From the NCBI GenBank assembly GCA_021324095.1, contig JAJPJT010000062.1:1-52092 (forward strand): a stretch of DNA of 52,092 bases, read 5' to 3'. A program made the position numbers and the translations under genes. Source of the DNA: Gammaproteobacteria bacterium. GTDB lineage: Bacteria; Pseudomonadota; Gammaproteobacteria; Xanthomonadales; Rhodanobacteraceae. Of the stretch, positions 26,567-38,039 are shown piece by piece. The notes under the pieces were generated by a model. The model was not told the DNA's origin. It did not search any database and was given only the letters and a program-made list of their open reading frames with translations. Each line of letters opens with the position of its first letter. Positions within the stretch are counted from its first letter, which is position 1.

Positions 26567-29200
26567 CTACTGCAGGCGCTGCATCAGCCACGTTGCCAGG
26601 CCACGGAGCGCCTCGTCCAACGCTGGCGAATCGACACCGCCGCCCTGGGCCAGGTCCGGCCGACCGCCACCCTTGCCGCCGATCTGGCCGGCCACGTGCG
26701 CCACGAGTTCGCCTGCCTTGACCTTGCCCAATGCCGTCCCGCCGACACCGCCGACCAGCGCGACCTTGCCGCCCTGCCCGGACGCCAGCAACACCACGCA
26801 GTCGCCCAGCTTCTGCTTCAGGCTATCGACCGCTTCGCGCAAGGCCTTCGCATCCATGCCATCCATACGCGCGGCTACCAGTTTGGCCCCACCCAGCTCA
26901 TGCGCTTGTGCGGCAAGATCACCCGTCACCGCGCCCGCCTGTTTGGCCTTCAATGCGTCCAACTCACGCTCGAGCTTTTTCTGGCGCTCGAGTACCTGGC
27001 GCAGCTTGTCCGTGACGTCGTCTGGGTTCGATGACAGCAGGCCCGCAACGTCTGCAAGACGGCGTTCCTCGTTCACCACGTGTGCCATCGCGCCTTCACC
27101 GGTGAGTGCTTCGATGCGGCGGATGCCGGCCGCGACGCCCGACTCCGACACGATCTTGAACAGGCCGATATCGCCCGTGCGCGCGACGTGGGTGCCACCG
27201 CACAACTCCGTCGAGAAGTCACCCATGCGCAGGACGCGCACGTTGTCACCGTACTTCTCGCCGAACAGCGCCATCGCACCGGTCGCGATCGCGTCATCGT
27301 AGGCCATGTGCCGGATTTCGGCCTCGTCGTTGCGGCGGATCTGCTGATTGACACGATCCTCGATCCGGCGCAGTTCTTCGGGTTTGACCGGCTGGAAATG
27401 CGAGAAATCGAAACGCAGCCGGTCGGGGGCAACCAGCGAGCCCTTTTGCGTCACATGGTCGCCCAGGGTTTCGCGCAATGCTGCGTGCAACAAGTGCGTT
27501 GCGGAATGGTTCAACACCGTGGCCTGCCGGCGCGCGCCATCCACACGCGCCAGCACCTTGTCGCCGACGCGCAGTGGCGCATTGCCCTTCCACTCGCCGA
27601 CGTGACCGTGGAATTGGCCGCCAATCTTCTGCGTGTCGCTGACGACGAAACGTCCCCCCGCAACTTCTAGAGTGCCCGCATCACCGACCTGCCCGCCCGA
27701 CTCGGCATAAAACGGCGTACTGTCCAGGATGACCGTACCCGCTTCGCCGGGCGTGAGCGCGGCGACGGCCTGACCGTCGTGAAGGATCGCCACCACTTTG
27801 CAATCCTTCGCAAGCAGCGTCTCGTAGCCGAGGAATTGCGTCGGCGAGAGCTTGCTCGCGATCTCGGCCGGCAACTGCGTCTTGCTTTCGAACTTGCTGG
27901 CCGCTCGTGCGCGTTCGCGTTGCGCTTCCATCGCGCGCTCAAAACCTGCCATGTCCACGTTCAAGCCGCGCTCGCGCGCGATATCGGCGGTCAGGTCCAC
28001 CGGAAACCCGTACGTATCGTATAGGCGAAACGCGTCTTCACCCGGAATCGTTCCATTCGATTGCGATGCGACCTCGTCGAACACCTTCATGCCGTGTTCC
28101 AGTGTTTCACCGAAACGTTGTTCCTCGGCGCGCAAGGCTTCTTGTACGAACATGCGCTTCGACGCAAGTTCGGGGTAGGCCTCGCCCATTTCCGCAACCA
28201 GCGGTGCCACCATTTTCCAGAAGAATTCGCCGCGAACGCCGAGCATCCAGCCGTGTCGCAATGCGCGCCGGATGATCCGGCGCAGCACGTAACCGCGGCC
28301 TTCGTTGGACGGCAGCACGCCATCGACGATCAGGAACGCGCAGGCGCGGATGTGGTCGGCAATCACCCGCAGTGACTTGTTCTCGCGATCGTTGCAACCG
28401 GTGATCTTTTGTGCGGCGGCGATCAGGTGCTGGAACAGGTCGATCTCGTAATTGGAATGCACGCCCTGCAACACGGCCGCAAGGCGTTCCAGACCCATCC
28501 CCGTATCCACGCACGGCGCCGGCAATGGCGAGAGTGTGCCGTCCGCCGCCCGGTCGAATTGCATGAACACCAGGTTCCAGATCTCGATGTAGCGGTCGCC
28601 CTCCTCTTCCTTCGACCCGGGCGGCCCGCCCGGAATCCCCGGCCCATGGTCGTAGAAGATTTCCGTGCAGGGTCCGCAAGGACCGGTGTCGGCCATCTGC
28701 CAGAAGTTGTCGGAAGCGAACGGCGCGCCTTTGTTGTCGCCGATCCGCACGATGCGCTCGGCCGGCACGCCGACCACGCGGTGCCAGATGTCATACGCCT
28801 CGTCGTCGGTGTGGTAGACCGTCACCCAGAGTTTTTCTGGCGGCAGCCCGAACACCTTGGTGAGCAATTCCCATGCCCACTCGATCGCTTCCTTCTTGAA
28901 GTAATCGCCGAACGACCAATTGCCCAGCATCTCGAAGAAGGTGTGGTGGCGCGCGGTGTAGCCGACCGAGTCGAGGTCGTTGTGCTTGCCGCCCGCGCGC
29001 AGGCAGCGCTGCACGTCGACCGCGCGCACGTAAGGTAGTTTTTCGCTGCCCAGGAACACGTTCTTGAACTGCACCATTCCCGAGTTCGTGAACAACAGGG
29101 TCGGATCGTTGGCGGGCACCAGTGGTGCGGAGGGCACGATGGTATGGCCGCGCTCCTTGAAAAATTCAAGAAAGCGCGCGCGAATCTCGGCAGTTTTCAT
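26567..29200 (-). CDS. alaS: Alanyl-tRNA synthetase
   Basis: 877 residues, the normal length. A class-II aminoacylation core (~1-250: [29 protein letters not shown], then [20 protein letters not shown]), a tRNA-recognition middle, the editing domain with zinc ligands HSATHLLH (~res 564) and [13 protein letters not shown] (~667), and a C-Ala oligomerisation domain with a coiled coil (~730-765). It charges tRNA-Ala and clears Ser/Gly-tRNA-Ala. Upstream of csrA, downstream of recX (76 bp). Confidence 0.98.
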   Translation of the reverse strand: MKTAEIRARFLEFFKERGHTIVPSAPLVPANDPTLLFTNSGMVQFKNVFLGSEKLPYVRAVDVQRCLRAGGKHNDLDSVGYTARHHTFFEMLGNWSFGDYFKKEAIEWAWELLTKVFGLPPEKLWVTVYHTDDEAYDIWHRVVGVPAERIVRIGDNKGAPFASDNFWQMADTGPCGPCTEIFYDHGPGIPGGPPGSKEEEGDRYIEIWNLVFMQFDRAADGTLSPLPAPCVDTGMGLERLAAVLQGVHSNYEIDLFQHLIAAAQKITGCNDRENKSLRVIADHIRACAFLIVDGVLPSNEGRGYVLRRIIRRALRHGWMLGVRGEFFWKMVAPLVAEMGEAYPELASKRMFVQEALRAEEQRFGETLEHGMKVFDEVASQSNGTIPGEDAFRLYDTYGFPVDLTADIARERGLNVDMAGFERAMEAQRERARAASKFESKTQLPAEIASKLSPTQFLGYETLLAKDCKVVAILHDGQAVAALTPGEAGTVILDSTPFYAESGGQVGDAGTLEVAGGRFVVSDTQKIGGQFHGHVGEWKGNAPLRVGDKVLARVDGARRQATVLNHSATHLLHAALRETLGDHVTQKGSLVAPDRLRFDFSHFQPVKPEELRRIEDRVNQQIRRNDEAEIRHMAYDDAIATGAMALFGEKYGDNVRVLRMGDFSTELCGGTHVARTGDIGLFKIVSESGVAAGIRRIEALTGEGAMAHVVNEERRLADVAGLLSSNPDDVTDKLRQVLERQKKLERELDALKAKQAGAVTGDLAAQAHELGGAKLVAARMDGMDAKALREAVDSLKQKLGDCVVLLASGQGGKVALVGGVGGTALGKVKAGELVAHVAGQIGGKGGGRPDLAQGGGVDSPALDEALRGLATWLMQRLQ

Positions 29201-29276
29201 GCGGTTGCGTCGGAAAGCTTAGATGGTGGCGAGTCAAGGCGGCGCAACCGCCGATCCGCCAAAACCATGGCGGAAC

Positions 29277-29762
29277 TTATTCGCCGGAATCGCCAACCTC
29301 GGAATGGGTGACGATTCTAACTGTGGCGGCGGTGAAACCGCGACGCAAGAGGAAGGCCGCGCGCTTGCCGCGTTCGGCGTGATCGGCGGCGGGCTTGGCG
29401 CCGTACTTCTTGCGGAGTTGCACTTTGGCCAGCGCTTCCCAATCGGTTTTCGCGGCATCGAGCAGCGCGCGGATCGCCGCCTCGGCAAGCCCATGGGAGC
29501 GCAGTTCGGCCCGGACCCTGGCTGGTCCATAGCCCTGCCCCACCCGCGCCCGCACGATCATTTCCCCGAAGCGCGCATCATCCTGATATTTCCGTTCGCG
29601 CAGTTTCCTGAGGGCCGTTTCGGACTCGGTTTCGTCGCAGCCGGCATGCTCCAGCCGCGCGCGCAGTTCGCGTTGCGAATACTCGCGGCGCGCCAACATG
29701 CCCAGCGCGCGGTCATAGGCGCTGCGGTCGGCCGCACCGTCCCGCAGCCCTTTCCTGCGCAT
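29277..29762 (-). CDS. recX: Regulatory protein RecX
   Basis: 161 residues when started at ATG 29762. It contains the three-helix tandem repeats of RecX (YDRALGMLARREYSQRELRARL; GEMIVRARVGQGYGPARVRAEL), with a third repeat near the C-terminus. It caps and disassembles RecA filaments. It starts 4 bp after the recA stop, so is coupled to it; an ATG at 29789 inside recA is the alternative. Confidence 0.92.
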   Translation of the reverse strand: MRRKGLRDGAADRSAYDRALGMLARREYSQRELRARLEHAGCDETESETALRKLRERKYQDDARFGEMIVRARVGQGYGPARVRAELRSHGLAEAAIRALLDAAKTDWEALAKVQLRKKYGAKPAADHAERGKRAAFLLRRGFTAATVRIVTHSEVGDSGE

Positions 29763-29766
29763 TTCG

Positions 29767-30810
<1,044 letters not shown>

Positions 30811-30939
30811 TGCATAGTCCTCGGGGGTTGTGCTGAGTGAAGTCTCGCGGAACGGGCTCTCACGGTTTGAGACGGCGCCGTCGCGACAATGGTGCCATTA
30901 TTCCACAGCGCCCGGATGCGAACAGCGGCGCACGCCGTG

Positions 30940-31443
30940 TCATGCCGTCAGACATTTCCGAACACCTTCCAGCGCGGTCACGACGGTTTGTCGGCGCACC
31001 GCTTCGCGGTCGCCGTCGAAATGAAACAATTCGGCGCTTGCATCTGCACCGAGGCGCTGCCATGCGATCCATACGGTGCCGACCGGCTTGTCCGGCGTGC
31101 CGCCGCCGGGCCCCGCAATGCCGGTCACGGCGACCGCGATACTTGCGTCGGAGCGCGCCAGCGCACCCGACACCATTTCCAGCGCGCATTCCCGGCTGAC
31201 CGCGCCGCACCGTTCCAGAGTGGCCGTGCTGACGCCCAGCAACGTCTGCTTGGCCCGATTGCTGTAAGTCACCGCCGCAGTGTCAAACCATTCGGAGCTT
31301 CCGGGGATGTCGGTGAGCACTTTCGCGATCCAGCCTCCCGTGCAGGATTCCGCAGCCGCAAGCATCTCTCCCTGCTTGCGCAAGGCGGTGGCCACGGAGT
31401 CACCGACCGAGCGCAGCGTGGCGTCGTTGGGAATCGTGTTCAT
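30940..31443 (-). CDS. pncC: Nicotinamide-nucleotide amidase (CinA C-terminal domain)
   Basis: 167 residues comprising only the CinA C-terminal amidase domain ([48 protein letters not shown]). It hydrolyses NMN to nicotinate mononucleotide in pyridine-nucleotide recycling. The MoeA/MocF-like N-terminal half of full-length CinA is absent, as in E. coli PncC/YgaD. It lies 129 bp upstream of recA, and is divergent from mutS across 140 bp. Confidence 0.95.
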   Translation of the reverse strand: MNTIPNDATLRSVGDSVATALRKQGEMLAAAESCTGGWIAKVLTDIPGSSEWFDTAAVTYSNRAKQTLLGVSTATLERCGAVSRECALEMVSGALARSDASIAVAVTGIAGPGGGTPDKPVGTVWIAWQRLGADASAELFHFDGDREAVRRQTVVTALEGVRKCLTA

Positions 31444-31583
31444 CGGCGGGCCTCACGGCTGATGAAAGGGTCCGTTCTACCCCAACCCGTGGCGCAGGCC
31501 AAGAGGCCGCATGCGTCCATCCCCGACTTGGGTGCGGCAACCGCGCGTGCGACACTGCGCGCTTTCCGATCCACCGCACCCAG

Positions 31584-34196
31584 ATGGACCAGGCCGATCT
31601 CACCCGCCACACGCCGCTGATGCGCCAGTATTTCGCCGCCAAGGCCGAGTACCCGGACACGCTGCTGTTCTTCCGGATGGGTGATTTCTACGAGCTGTTC
31701 TACGACGACGCGCGCAAGGCCGCGCGGCTGCTGGACATCACCCTGACCCAACGCGGTGAATCAGCCGGCGCGCCGATCCCGATGGCGGGCGTGCCCTACC
31801 ACGCGATGGAATCGTATCTCGCCAAGCTGGTGCGCGCGGGTCAGTCGGTGGCGATCTGCGAGCAGATCGGCGATCCGAACGGCAAGGGTCCGATGGAGCG
31901 CAAGGTGGTGCGGGTGGTGACGCCGGGCACGCTCACGGACGAAGCCCTGCTGCCGGAGCGCCGCGATAACCTGCTGCTGGCGATTGCCGACGGAAAGCGG
32001 GGCTTCGGACTCGCGTGGGTCGATCTCGCGGGCGGACGCTTCGTGCTTTCCGAGGTCGCCGATGCGGATGCGCTGGCCGCGGAACTCGCGCGCTTAGCGC
32101 CCGCGGAAACATTGGTGTGCGAAGACGTGGCTTGGCCCTCAGCGGTCGCGACACTGACGGGCCTGCGCAAACGACCGCCTTGGCATTTCGATGAAACCAG
32201 CGCGCGGCGCGAATTGACGCGATTCTTCAACACGCGCGATCTTTCGGGTTTCGGCGCCGGCAGCGTGCCGCTGGCGATCGCCGCGGCCGGTTGCCTGCTT
32301 GGGTATCTGCAGGAAACCCAGAAGGCCGCGCTGCCGCACCTCACGGGGCTCGCCGTCGAATCGGCCGACGAAACCGTGGCGATGGATGCAGCCACCCGCC
32401 GCAACCTCGAACTCGACACGCATCCTTCGGGCGACGCGCGCTTCACGCTGCTTGGCGTGCTGGATTCAACCATCACGCCGATGGGATCGCGCGTGCTGCG
32501 GCGCTGGCTGCACCGGCCGCTGCGCGACCACGCGACGTTGCAATTGCGCCACCAATCCCTTGGCGCGCTGGCCGAGTCGGGTGCACTGATGCCATTGCGC
32601 GAAAAGCTGCACGCGATCGGAGATCTCGAACGCATCCTCGCGCGCGTGGCATTGCGCAGTGCGCGACCGCGCGATCTCGCGACGCTGCGCGACGGGTTGG
32701 CCGCCGCGCCGTCTTTGCGGAAAATGATCGCGAACGTCGATTCGCCGCTGCTGCACCAATTGCTGCAACATCTTGGCGAGCACCAGGACATGGTGCGCCT
32801 GCTGCAAGCCGCCATCGTGGAACGTCCGCCCGCGCTGCTGCGCGAAGGCGGCGCGATCGCGGACGGCTACGATGCCGAACTCGACGAACTGCGCCGGCTT
32901 TCGACCCACGCCGACCAATACCTCATCGAGTTGGAACAACGCGAGCGCGCCGCGACCGGCATCGCCACGCTCAAGGTCGGCTACAACCGCGTGCACGGCT
33001 ACTACATCGAGCTCGGCAAGGCGCAGGCCGGCAAGGCGCCCGCGCACTACACCCGCCGTCAGACCACCAAGAATGCCGAGCGCTACATCACCGGGGAACT
33101 GAAGACTTTCGAGGACAAGGTGCTGTCCGCGAAGGAACGCTCACTGATGCGCGAGCGCGCGCTGTACGACCTTGTGCTGGATGCGTTGATCGAAAAGCTC
33201 GCGCCGCTGAAACAGGCCGCGCAGGCGCTGGCCGAACTGGACGTGCTGGCGGCGCTGGCGGAACGCGCGGATGCGCTGAACTGGTCGCGCCCGCAACTGG
33301 TGGACGAACCCTGCATTGCGATCGAACGCGGCCGGCATCCCGTGATCGAGGCCGTGCGCACCGAACCCTTCGAGCCGAATGACCTCGCACTCGACGATTC
33401 ACACCGCATGCTGGTGATCACCGGCCCCAACATGGGTGGCAAGAGCACCTACATGCGACAGAACGCGCTGATCGTGCTGCTGGCGCATATCGGCAGCTGC
33501 GTGCCTGCGACCAGCGCGCGGATGGGCCCGATCGACCGCATTTTCACCCGCATCGGCGCCGGTGACGACCTCGCGCGCGGGCAATCGACTTTCATGGTCG
33601 AGATGAGCGAAACCGCCAACATCCTGCACAACGCGACGGAAAGATCGCTGGTGCTGATGGATGAAGTCGGGCGCGGCACCAGCACGTACGATGGCCTCGC
33701 ACTGGCGCGTGGCGCAGCGGTGCATCTTGCCACCGTGAATCGCGCGTTCACGCTGTTCGCGACGCACTATTTCGAGCTTACGGAGCTCGCCTTGCAATTC
33801 GACGCCATCGCCAACGTGCACCTCGACGCGGTCGAATACCACGACACGAAACAAGGCGATCAACTGGTTTTCATGCACGCCGTGAAGGAAGGCCCGGCGA
33901 ACCGGAGCTTCGGATTGCAGGTGGCAGCCCTGGCGGGTTTGCCAAAAGCGGTGATCGCAGATGCGAAGCGGACGCTGACCCAGCTGGAACAGAGCACGCA
34001 CGGAAACGTCGGCATGCGAAAACACGACGGCGCGAATCCCGCGTCGCCCCAGTCCGACCTGTTTGCGGCCAAACCTCCCGACCCGCGGCTGACGGAACTC
34101 GCCGAAACGCTGCGCGGCATCGATCCGGATTCGATGACGCCGCGGGAGGCGCTGGATGTCCTTTACCGGCTGCGCAAGAACCTGCCCGCCAGTTGA
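31584..34196 (+). CDS. mutS: DNA mismatch repair protein MutS
   Basis: 870 residues. The N-terminal mismatch-binding domain carries the conserved F-x-E loop ([17 protein letters not shown], ~res 28-42). Connector, lever and clamp domains follow, then the ABC-type ATPase with Walker [10 protein letters not shown] (~res 614-622), signature STFMVEM and Walker [17 protein letters not shown], with a C-terminal dimerisation region. It recognises mispairs and recruits MutL. Start ATG 31584. Confidence 0.98.
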   Translation: MDQADLTRHTPLMRQYFAAKAEYPDTLLFFRMGDFYELFYDDARKAARLLDITLTQRGESAGAPIPMAGVPYHAMESYLAKLVRAGQSVAICEQIGDPNGKGPMERKVVRVVTPGTLTDEALLPERRDNLLLAIADGKRGFGLAWVDLAGGRFVLSEVADADALAAELARLAPAETLVCEDVAWPSAVATLTGLRKRPPWHFDETSARRELTRFFNTRDLSGFGAGSVPLAIAAAGCLLGYLQETQKAALPHLTGLAVESADETVAMDAATRRNLELDTHPSGDARFTLLGVLDSTITPMGSRVLRRWLHRPLRDHATLQLRHQSLGALAESGALMPLREKLHAIGDLERILARVALRSARPRDLATLRDGLAAAPSLRKMIANVDSPLLHQLLQHLGEHQDMVRLLQAAIVERPPALLREGGAIADGYDAELDELRRLSTHADQYLIELEQRERAATGIATLKVGYNRVHGYYIELGKAQAGKAPAHYTRRQTTKNAERYITGELKTFEDKVLSAKERSLMRERALYDLVLDALIEKLAPLKQAAQALAELDVLAALAERADALNWSRPQLVDEPCIAIERGRHPVIEAVRTEPFEPNDLALDDSHRMLVITGPNMGGKSTYMRQNALIVLLAHIGSCVPATSARMGPIDRIFTRIGAGDDLARGQSTFMVEMSETANILHNATERSLVLMDEVGRGTSTYDGLALARGAAVHLATVNRAFTLFATHYFELTELALQFDAIANVHLDAVEYHDTKQGDQLVFMHAVKEGPANRSFGLQVAALAGLPKAVIADAKRTLTQLEQSTHGNVGMRKHDGANPASPQSDLFAAKPPDPRLTELAETLRGIDPDSMTPREALDVLYRLRKNLPAS

Positions 34197-34229
34197 GATC
34201 ACGACGGCGGCAGCGCGGCGGCGTTACGC

Positions 34230-35063
34230 TCAATCGCCGGTTTCGTTCTTGGCCGCAGCCACGGCTTGTCCGGACGTTTCCTGCGCAGATGTGTGCCCTG
34301 ACACGGCATCGCGATGCATGGTCATGGACGGAACGGCGCCTGGAACATGGCGCGGCCGGCCGCTGATCGAAGGACGCATCGGCAAGCTCGCGGCAGCCAT
34401 GGACCACCTTCGCGTGGGGGTCTGGCTTGGCAGCGCGCCGACCGGGATCTGTGCTGTCAGAGCCACCGGGACCACGGACGACGGGGAAGCGGCGGCCAGG
34501 TGCGCCGGATCAGGCATGCCTATCTCCGGAATGGCGTTCCATTCCTCCCGCGTGATGCCTTCAGGAATCGCGTCCACCGGCGCAGGCTCGACGCGCGCGG
34601 TCATGCGCCCGGCCTGGACCAGCAATCGGATGGCCTGAAAGACGTCGATGCGGCCGAACGGCTTCTTGACGAACCCGTCGGCACCGAAGCGCTGCACGTA
34701 AAACTGTTCGGTCGCCTGCTGATTGCCACTCATCATCACGATCGGCGTCATGCGGGTGCGGCCATCGCGCCGCAGCGCGCGCAAGACGGCAAACCCCGAC
34801 ATGCCCGGCAGGACGATATCCAGGAAGATCAGGTCGGGCATTTCCGTTTGCGCGATCGCGACCGCGCTTTCGCCGTCGGGCGCCTTCAGCACCTTGTAGC
34901 CGTCCTGCAGCAGCATCTTGCCGAGCACGGCGCGGATCGTGGTGGAATCGTCCACCACCAGCACGCGCGCGCCCAGCGATGCGCGCACGCGTTCGTCCGT
35001 GCGGCGCTCGACCGGCGCCGCATTCTGATTGACCAACCGCTTGAGAAGATCGAACACGGCCAT
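34230..35063 (-). CDS. Response regulator, receiver domain with long unstructured tail
   Basis: 277 residues with the start at ATG 35063 (MAVFDLLKRLVNQ). After a ~30-residue basic lead there is one CheY-like receiver domain (~res 32-150) with VVDD acidic pair, phospho-acceptor D82 in FLDIVLPG, switch serine VMMSG and lysine in FVKKPFG. The remaining ~125 residues are Pro/Ser/Ala-rich with no HTH, GGDEF or other output domain. The PilG/PilH-like VKKPF context suggests a twitching or chemosensory role (inference). Convergent with mutS. Confidence 0.85.
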   Translation of the reverse strand: MAVFDLLKRLVNQNAAPVERRTDERVRASLGARVLVVDDSTTIRAVLGKMLLQDGYKVLKAPDGESAVAIAQTEMPDLIFLDIVLPGMSGFAVLRALRRDGRTRMTPIVMMSGNQQATEQFYVQRFGADGFVKKPFGRIDVFQAIRLLVQAGRMTARVEPAPVDAIPEGITREEWNAIPEIGMPDPAHLAAASPSSVVPVALTAQIPVGALPSQTPTRRWSMAAASLPMRPSISGRPRHVPGAVPSMTMHRDAVSGHTSAQETSGQAVAAAKNETGD

Positions 35064-35168
35064 CAGCGTTCCCACGCTCCCCGCGGCTAGTTTCTGCGAC
35101 GCGCCTGGCACGCGCAAGCACGTGGGTCGCAGATCGAGCTTGGCGACCGCCCTCATCCGTGAACCAGC

Positions 35169-35198
35169 CTTATATTGCCACTGCAAGTTGCTGAATAA
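35169..35198 (-). promoter_or_regulatory. candidate promoter for the response regulator
   Basis: An AT-rich island in otherwise GC-rich DNA: TTATTC - 18 bp - TATAAG on the minus strand, about 106 bp upstream of ATG 35063. The spacing and -10 fit sigma-70; the -35 is weak. Confidence 0.35.
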
Positions 35199-35231
35199 TA
35201 TCGTTTACAAGCCATTCCGGCCGCGCGAAAT

Positions 35232-36908
35232 TCAGAACGTCAGCACATCGCCCACCACGACTTGCGGACGCCGCCGCACCCCGATATCGGTGCGCAACGG
35301 CTCGGCGATCGTGAAATACAACACGCGGTTGAACGAGCCGCGCAGGTTGCCGATCCGGAAACCGGCACCGACGCTGGAGTACCACGGGCTCCAGCCCTGC
35401 CCCGCAGGCCGGTCGATGATGGCGTCGTCGTTGAACACCACGAAGCCGACCTGGAAGGTATGGAACCACACCATCGGCGTCACGATGCGATCCGCGATCG
35501 TGATGCGCACGCGCTGCGTCCCAGTGGCGTAAAAGTTCGGGTAACCGCGCAGCGCCTGAAAGCCGCCGATGTACAGGCGGTTCTCGGGATCGGGGTGCAA
35601 CAGCGATGCGTAGTCGACGTGAAATACCAACGTCTGCCGCCGCCACGGCTGCCCGTAGGCAGTCGCCTCGGCGTCCAGCGCTTCGTTGCGCCAACTGCCG
35701 CTGTCGCGCCGCGCCATCAACGAGCCGTCGGTCAGCACCAGCCATTGCGGCCACGGCTCGAAGCCCTTGCTGGCCTTCACCGAAACGTTCGGACCGTCGG
35801 CGGTCGCGCCCAGCGCCGTCGAGTCGTACAGCACTTGCGCCGAAACGTCCCACCCAAGGTTGTAGTCCTCGACGCGCCCGACTTCACGCAGGTTCTCGAA
35901 ACTCGCGTAATGGTCCTGATGCAGGCTCACGATGGGCCCGACGCCGGCGAGCGTGCGCGGATAGGGGACGGGCGGCGGCGAGTCGCCCGGGCTCGCCCGC
36001 ACCGGCATGCCGTAGGCGTAGTGTTCGTAATCCATCGCGATGCCCGCGCGAAGCGCAGTTTCGCCATCGAAATCCAGCAGCTTCTGCCAGTCACCTTCGA
36101 GCTGCCGTTCTCGTTGCGGCAGGTACCACTGCTGCATGCCGGCATCGTAGAAATTCAAGTTCAGATACTGGTCGAGCGCCGAAACGTCCGCGGCCCAGGG
36201 CGTGGTATCGAGCAGAAAAGGCTTCGACAGCGCCAGCGACTCGAGCTTGCCATCGGAAAGATCCTCGTAGTACGCGGCCGCGGTCCAATCCGTGTCCAGC
36301 AGCGCCGGCGAGAGGAACTCCAGCACATTCATGCTGCGCTCGACCGTTTTCTGATGGCCGATCGCGAGCGTCTGTCCGCTCCCCAGAAAATTGGAATCCT
36401 CCAGCTTGAAACGCCATTCGTTGGCGTTGCCCGCGCGCGCAAACCGGGTGTCGAGTTTCAGCGTCCATGCGTCGCGGACGTCAACCAGCACGCGCACCGC
36501 GCCGTCCGTGCAAGTGATGGGCGTGATATCCGCGCCCCGCACGAAGCTTTGCTCGCGCAAATGGCGGATCGCTTCGTAGACCTGTCGCGCGTTCACAGGC
36601 TCGCCCGGCCGGATCAGCAACAGGTGATGCACCACCCAATCGCGGGTGCGGATATGCAGGAAATCGGCGGTGCGCGTATACCAGACGTCCTCGCGCGGAT
36701 TGGCCAGGTTGTAAACGTTGTCCACCCTGACGTCGATCGCGCCGTAGTGCAGTCCCGCGCGCTGGATGGCAAGCCACTGCGCCTCGCCGGCCCAGCGCTC
36801 ATGCGCGATTTCCATGGGTTGTGGGCACGCCAGCGCCGCTCTCGCGGCCGGCGCGCACGCGCCGAGGCCGACCAGAATGGCTCCGCATGCCAGAAGCGAG
36901 CGCGACAT
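35232..36908 (-). CDS. Omp85-superfamily outer-membrane protein with one POTRA-like domain
   Basis: 558 residues with a signal peptide (MSRSLLACGAILVGLGACAPAARA). Residues ~70-150 look like a single POTRA domain (LIRPGEPVNARQVYEAIRHLREQSFV...CTDGAVRVLVDVRDAW). From ~160 a BamA/TamA/FhaC-like barrel follows, with NFLGSGQTLAIG, a barrel pore-loop-like ...RLYIGGFQALRGYPNF and a C-terminal Phe (GDVLTF). Omp85 members move proteins or lipids across or into the outer membrane; the partner is unknown. Same strand as the response regulator, 168 bp upstream of it. Confidence 0.8.
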   Translation of the reverse strand: MSRSLLACGAILVGLGACAPAARAALACPQPMEIAHERWAGEAQWLAIQRAGLHYGAIDVRVDNVYNLANPREDVWYTRTADFLHIRTRDWVVHHLLLIRPGEPVNARQVYEAIRHLREQSFVRGADITPITCTDGAVRVLVDVRDAWTLKLDTRFARAGNANEWRFKLEDSNFLGSGQTLAIGHQKTVERSMNVLEFLSPALLDTDWTAAAYYEDLSDGKLESLALSKPFLLDTTPWAADVSALDQYLNLNFYDAGMQQWYLPQRERQLEGDWQKLLDFDGETALRAGIAMDYEHYAYGMPVRASPGDSPPPVPYPRTLAGVGPIVSLHQDHYASFENLREVGRVEDYNLGWDVSAQVLYDSTALGATADGPNVSVKASKGFEPWPQWLVLTDGSLMARRDSGSWRNEALDAEATAYGQPWRRQTLVFHVDYASLLHPDPENRLYIGGFQALRGYPNFYATGTQRVRITIADRIVTPMVWFHTFQVGFVVFNDDAIIDRPAGQGWSPWYSSVGAGFRIGNLRGSFNRVLYFTIAEPLRTDIGVRRRPQVVVGDVLTF

Positions 36909-37009
36909 GACTGCACCCGATCGGGCAGCATTACTTCACGCTGCGCGACCGAAGTGCCGATCGTACTCCTGCGCTCATCCAGATTTCGTCGCGGCAGCGG
37001 ACGCCGGAA

Positions 37010-37816
37010 TCAGGCGTCGAAGATCACGCTGCAGCAGGTGACGCCGCCCTCGGCCTTTTCCGTTTCCGACATGTCCACGCTGCGGACGTCGATGCGGAGG
37101 GCCCGCAACTTTTCCACGGTACGCGGGCAGGACGCGGGATAAATCACCGACGCGCCGACGCGCAGCGCGTTGGCACCGTGCGGTTCGGCCGGATCGACCG
37201 CGACGGTTGCCCAGCCGGAAAACCGTCGTGCATCCACCCATTGCGGATTCAACAACAAGCGGTCAGGTGCCACCTGCGTCACTGCGCTCTTGAGGTGCAG
37301 GCAACCGTGGACGGGTACGCCTTCGACTCGGTACCCCAATGGCGCGACCAGGTGTGCCAGTTGTGCGATGCCATCGCTGTTGCTGCGCGCAGTCGTGCCG
37401 ACATGCAACACGCGACCGAGCTTCAGGACATCGCCGCCGTCCAGCGTGCCCGGCGGTTCGATCCATAGAACTTTGCGCCAATCGGCCAGCATCGCGGCCA
37501 TCGATTCGACTTCGCCGCGGCGCGATGGCGCGCCCGGACGCGCGGCCACGGCGACCTCGTCGAGCACGATCACGGTGTCCTCGACGAAAACGGAATCGGG
37601 CTGGTCCGGTTGCTCGGGAAGCTGGCGCACCTCGCAGCCGGCTTCGCACAAGGCCGCTTCATAGGCAGCGTGCTGACGGCGCGCCAGTCCGAGATCGATG
37701 GGACGGCGCGGCAGATGGCTCAATTCGCAATGTTGCATTGCGCGGCTGATGGCGCGGGTGATGGCGATACGGGCGATGGTCGTCTCCCGATGCGAGGAAT
37801 GACCAGAGTAATCCAT
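37010..37816 (-). CDS. ddaH: N(G),N(G)-dimethylarginine dimethylaminohydrolase
   Basis: 268 residues, guanidino-modifying superfamily. Motifs: IAITRAISRAMQHCELSHL, FVEDT (substrate acid), PPGTLDGGDVLK, the catalytic His in HGCLHLKSAVT, and the nucleophile Cys in the C-terminal GGVTCCSV. It converts methylated arginine to citrulline and a methylamine. Close relatives are arginine deiminases, but length and the TCCS end favour DDAH. The start ATG 37816 lacks a Shine-Dalgarno sequence and adds ~15 residues before the usual N-terminus, so is uncertain. An APC permease lies divergently. Confidence 0.88.
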   Translation of the reverse strand: MDYSGHSSHRETTIARIAITRAISRAMQHCELSHLPRRPIDLGLARRQHAAYEAALCEAGCEVRQLPEQPDQPDSVFVEDTVIVLDEVAVAARPGAPSRRGEVESMAAMLADWRKVLWIEPPGTLDGGDVLKLGRVLHVGTTARSNSDGIAQLAHLVAPLGYRVEGVPVHGCLHLKSAVTQVAPDRLLLNPQWVDARRFSGWATVAVDPAEPHGANALRVGASVIYPASCPRTVEKLRALRIDVRSVDMSETEKAEGGVTCCSVIFDA

Positions 37817-37840
37817 GGGCGAACTGCCTGCCGGGCATTC

Positions 37841-37928
37841 CCCCTCCCCGGCCCTCCCCCGCTGGGGGAGGGAGCGGCGGCTTCCACTTTCCCAAGCGGC
37901 GGAAGTCGGCGCGTAGCGCCGGATGGGG
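37841..37928. repeat. REP-like composite repeat between ddaH and the APC permease
   Basis: CCCTCCCCC-GCT-GGGGGAGGG hairpin, then ~30 bp, then GGCGC-GTA-GCGCC. The same two-hairpin plan recurs at 40640-40745 and 46834-47009, and in part within metG. It occupies much of the 223-bp intergenic gap 37817-38039. Confidence 0.75.
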
Positions 37929-38039
37929 CTGGTCGTCCATGCACTGACGCTTGTCGATCACTTCGGCAAGCCTGAAGGCCCGCCAGACCGTGCGCGCGTA
38001 CAATCGCCCGGCGCAAGATCGGCACGGACGGGAAACCGC

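Noticed and set aside
35262..37142. A 626-codon open frame opposite the Omp85-like gene
   Set aside because: Antisense shadow in high-GC DNA; the opposite strand has a signal peptide and a coherent barrel.
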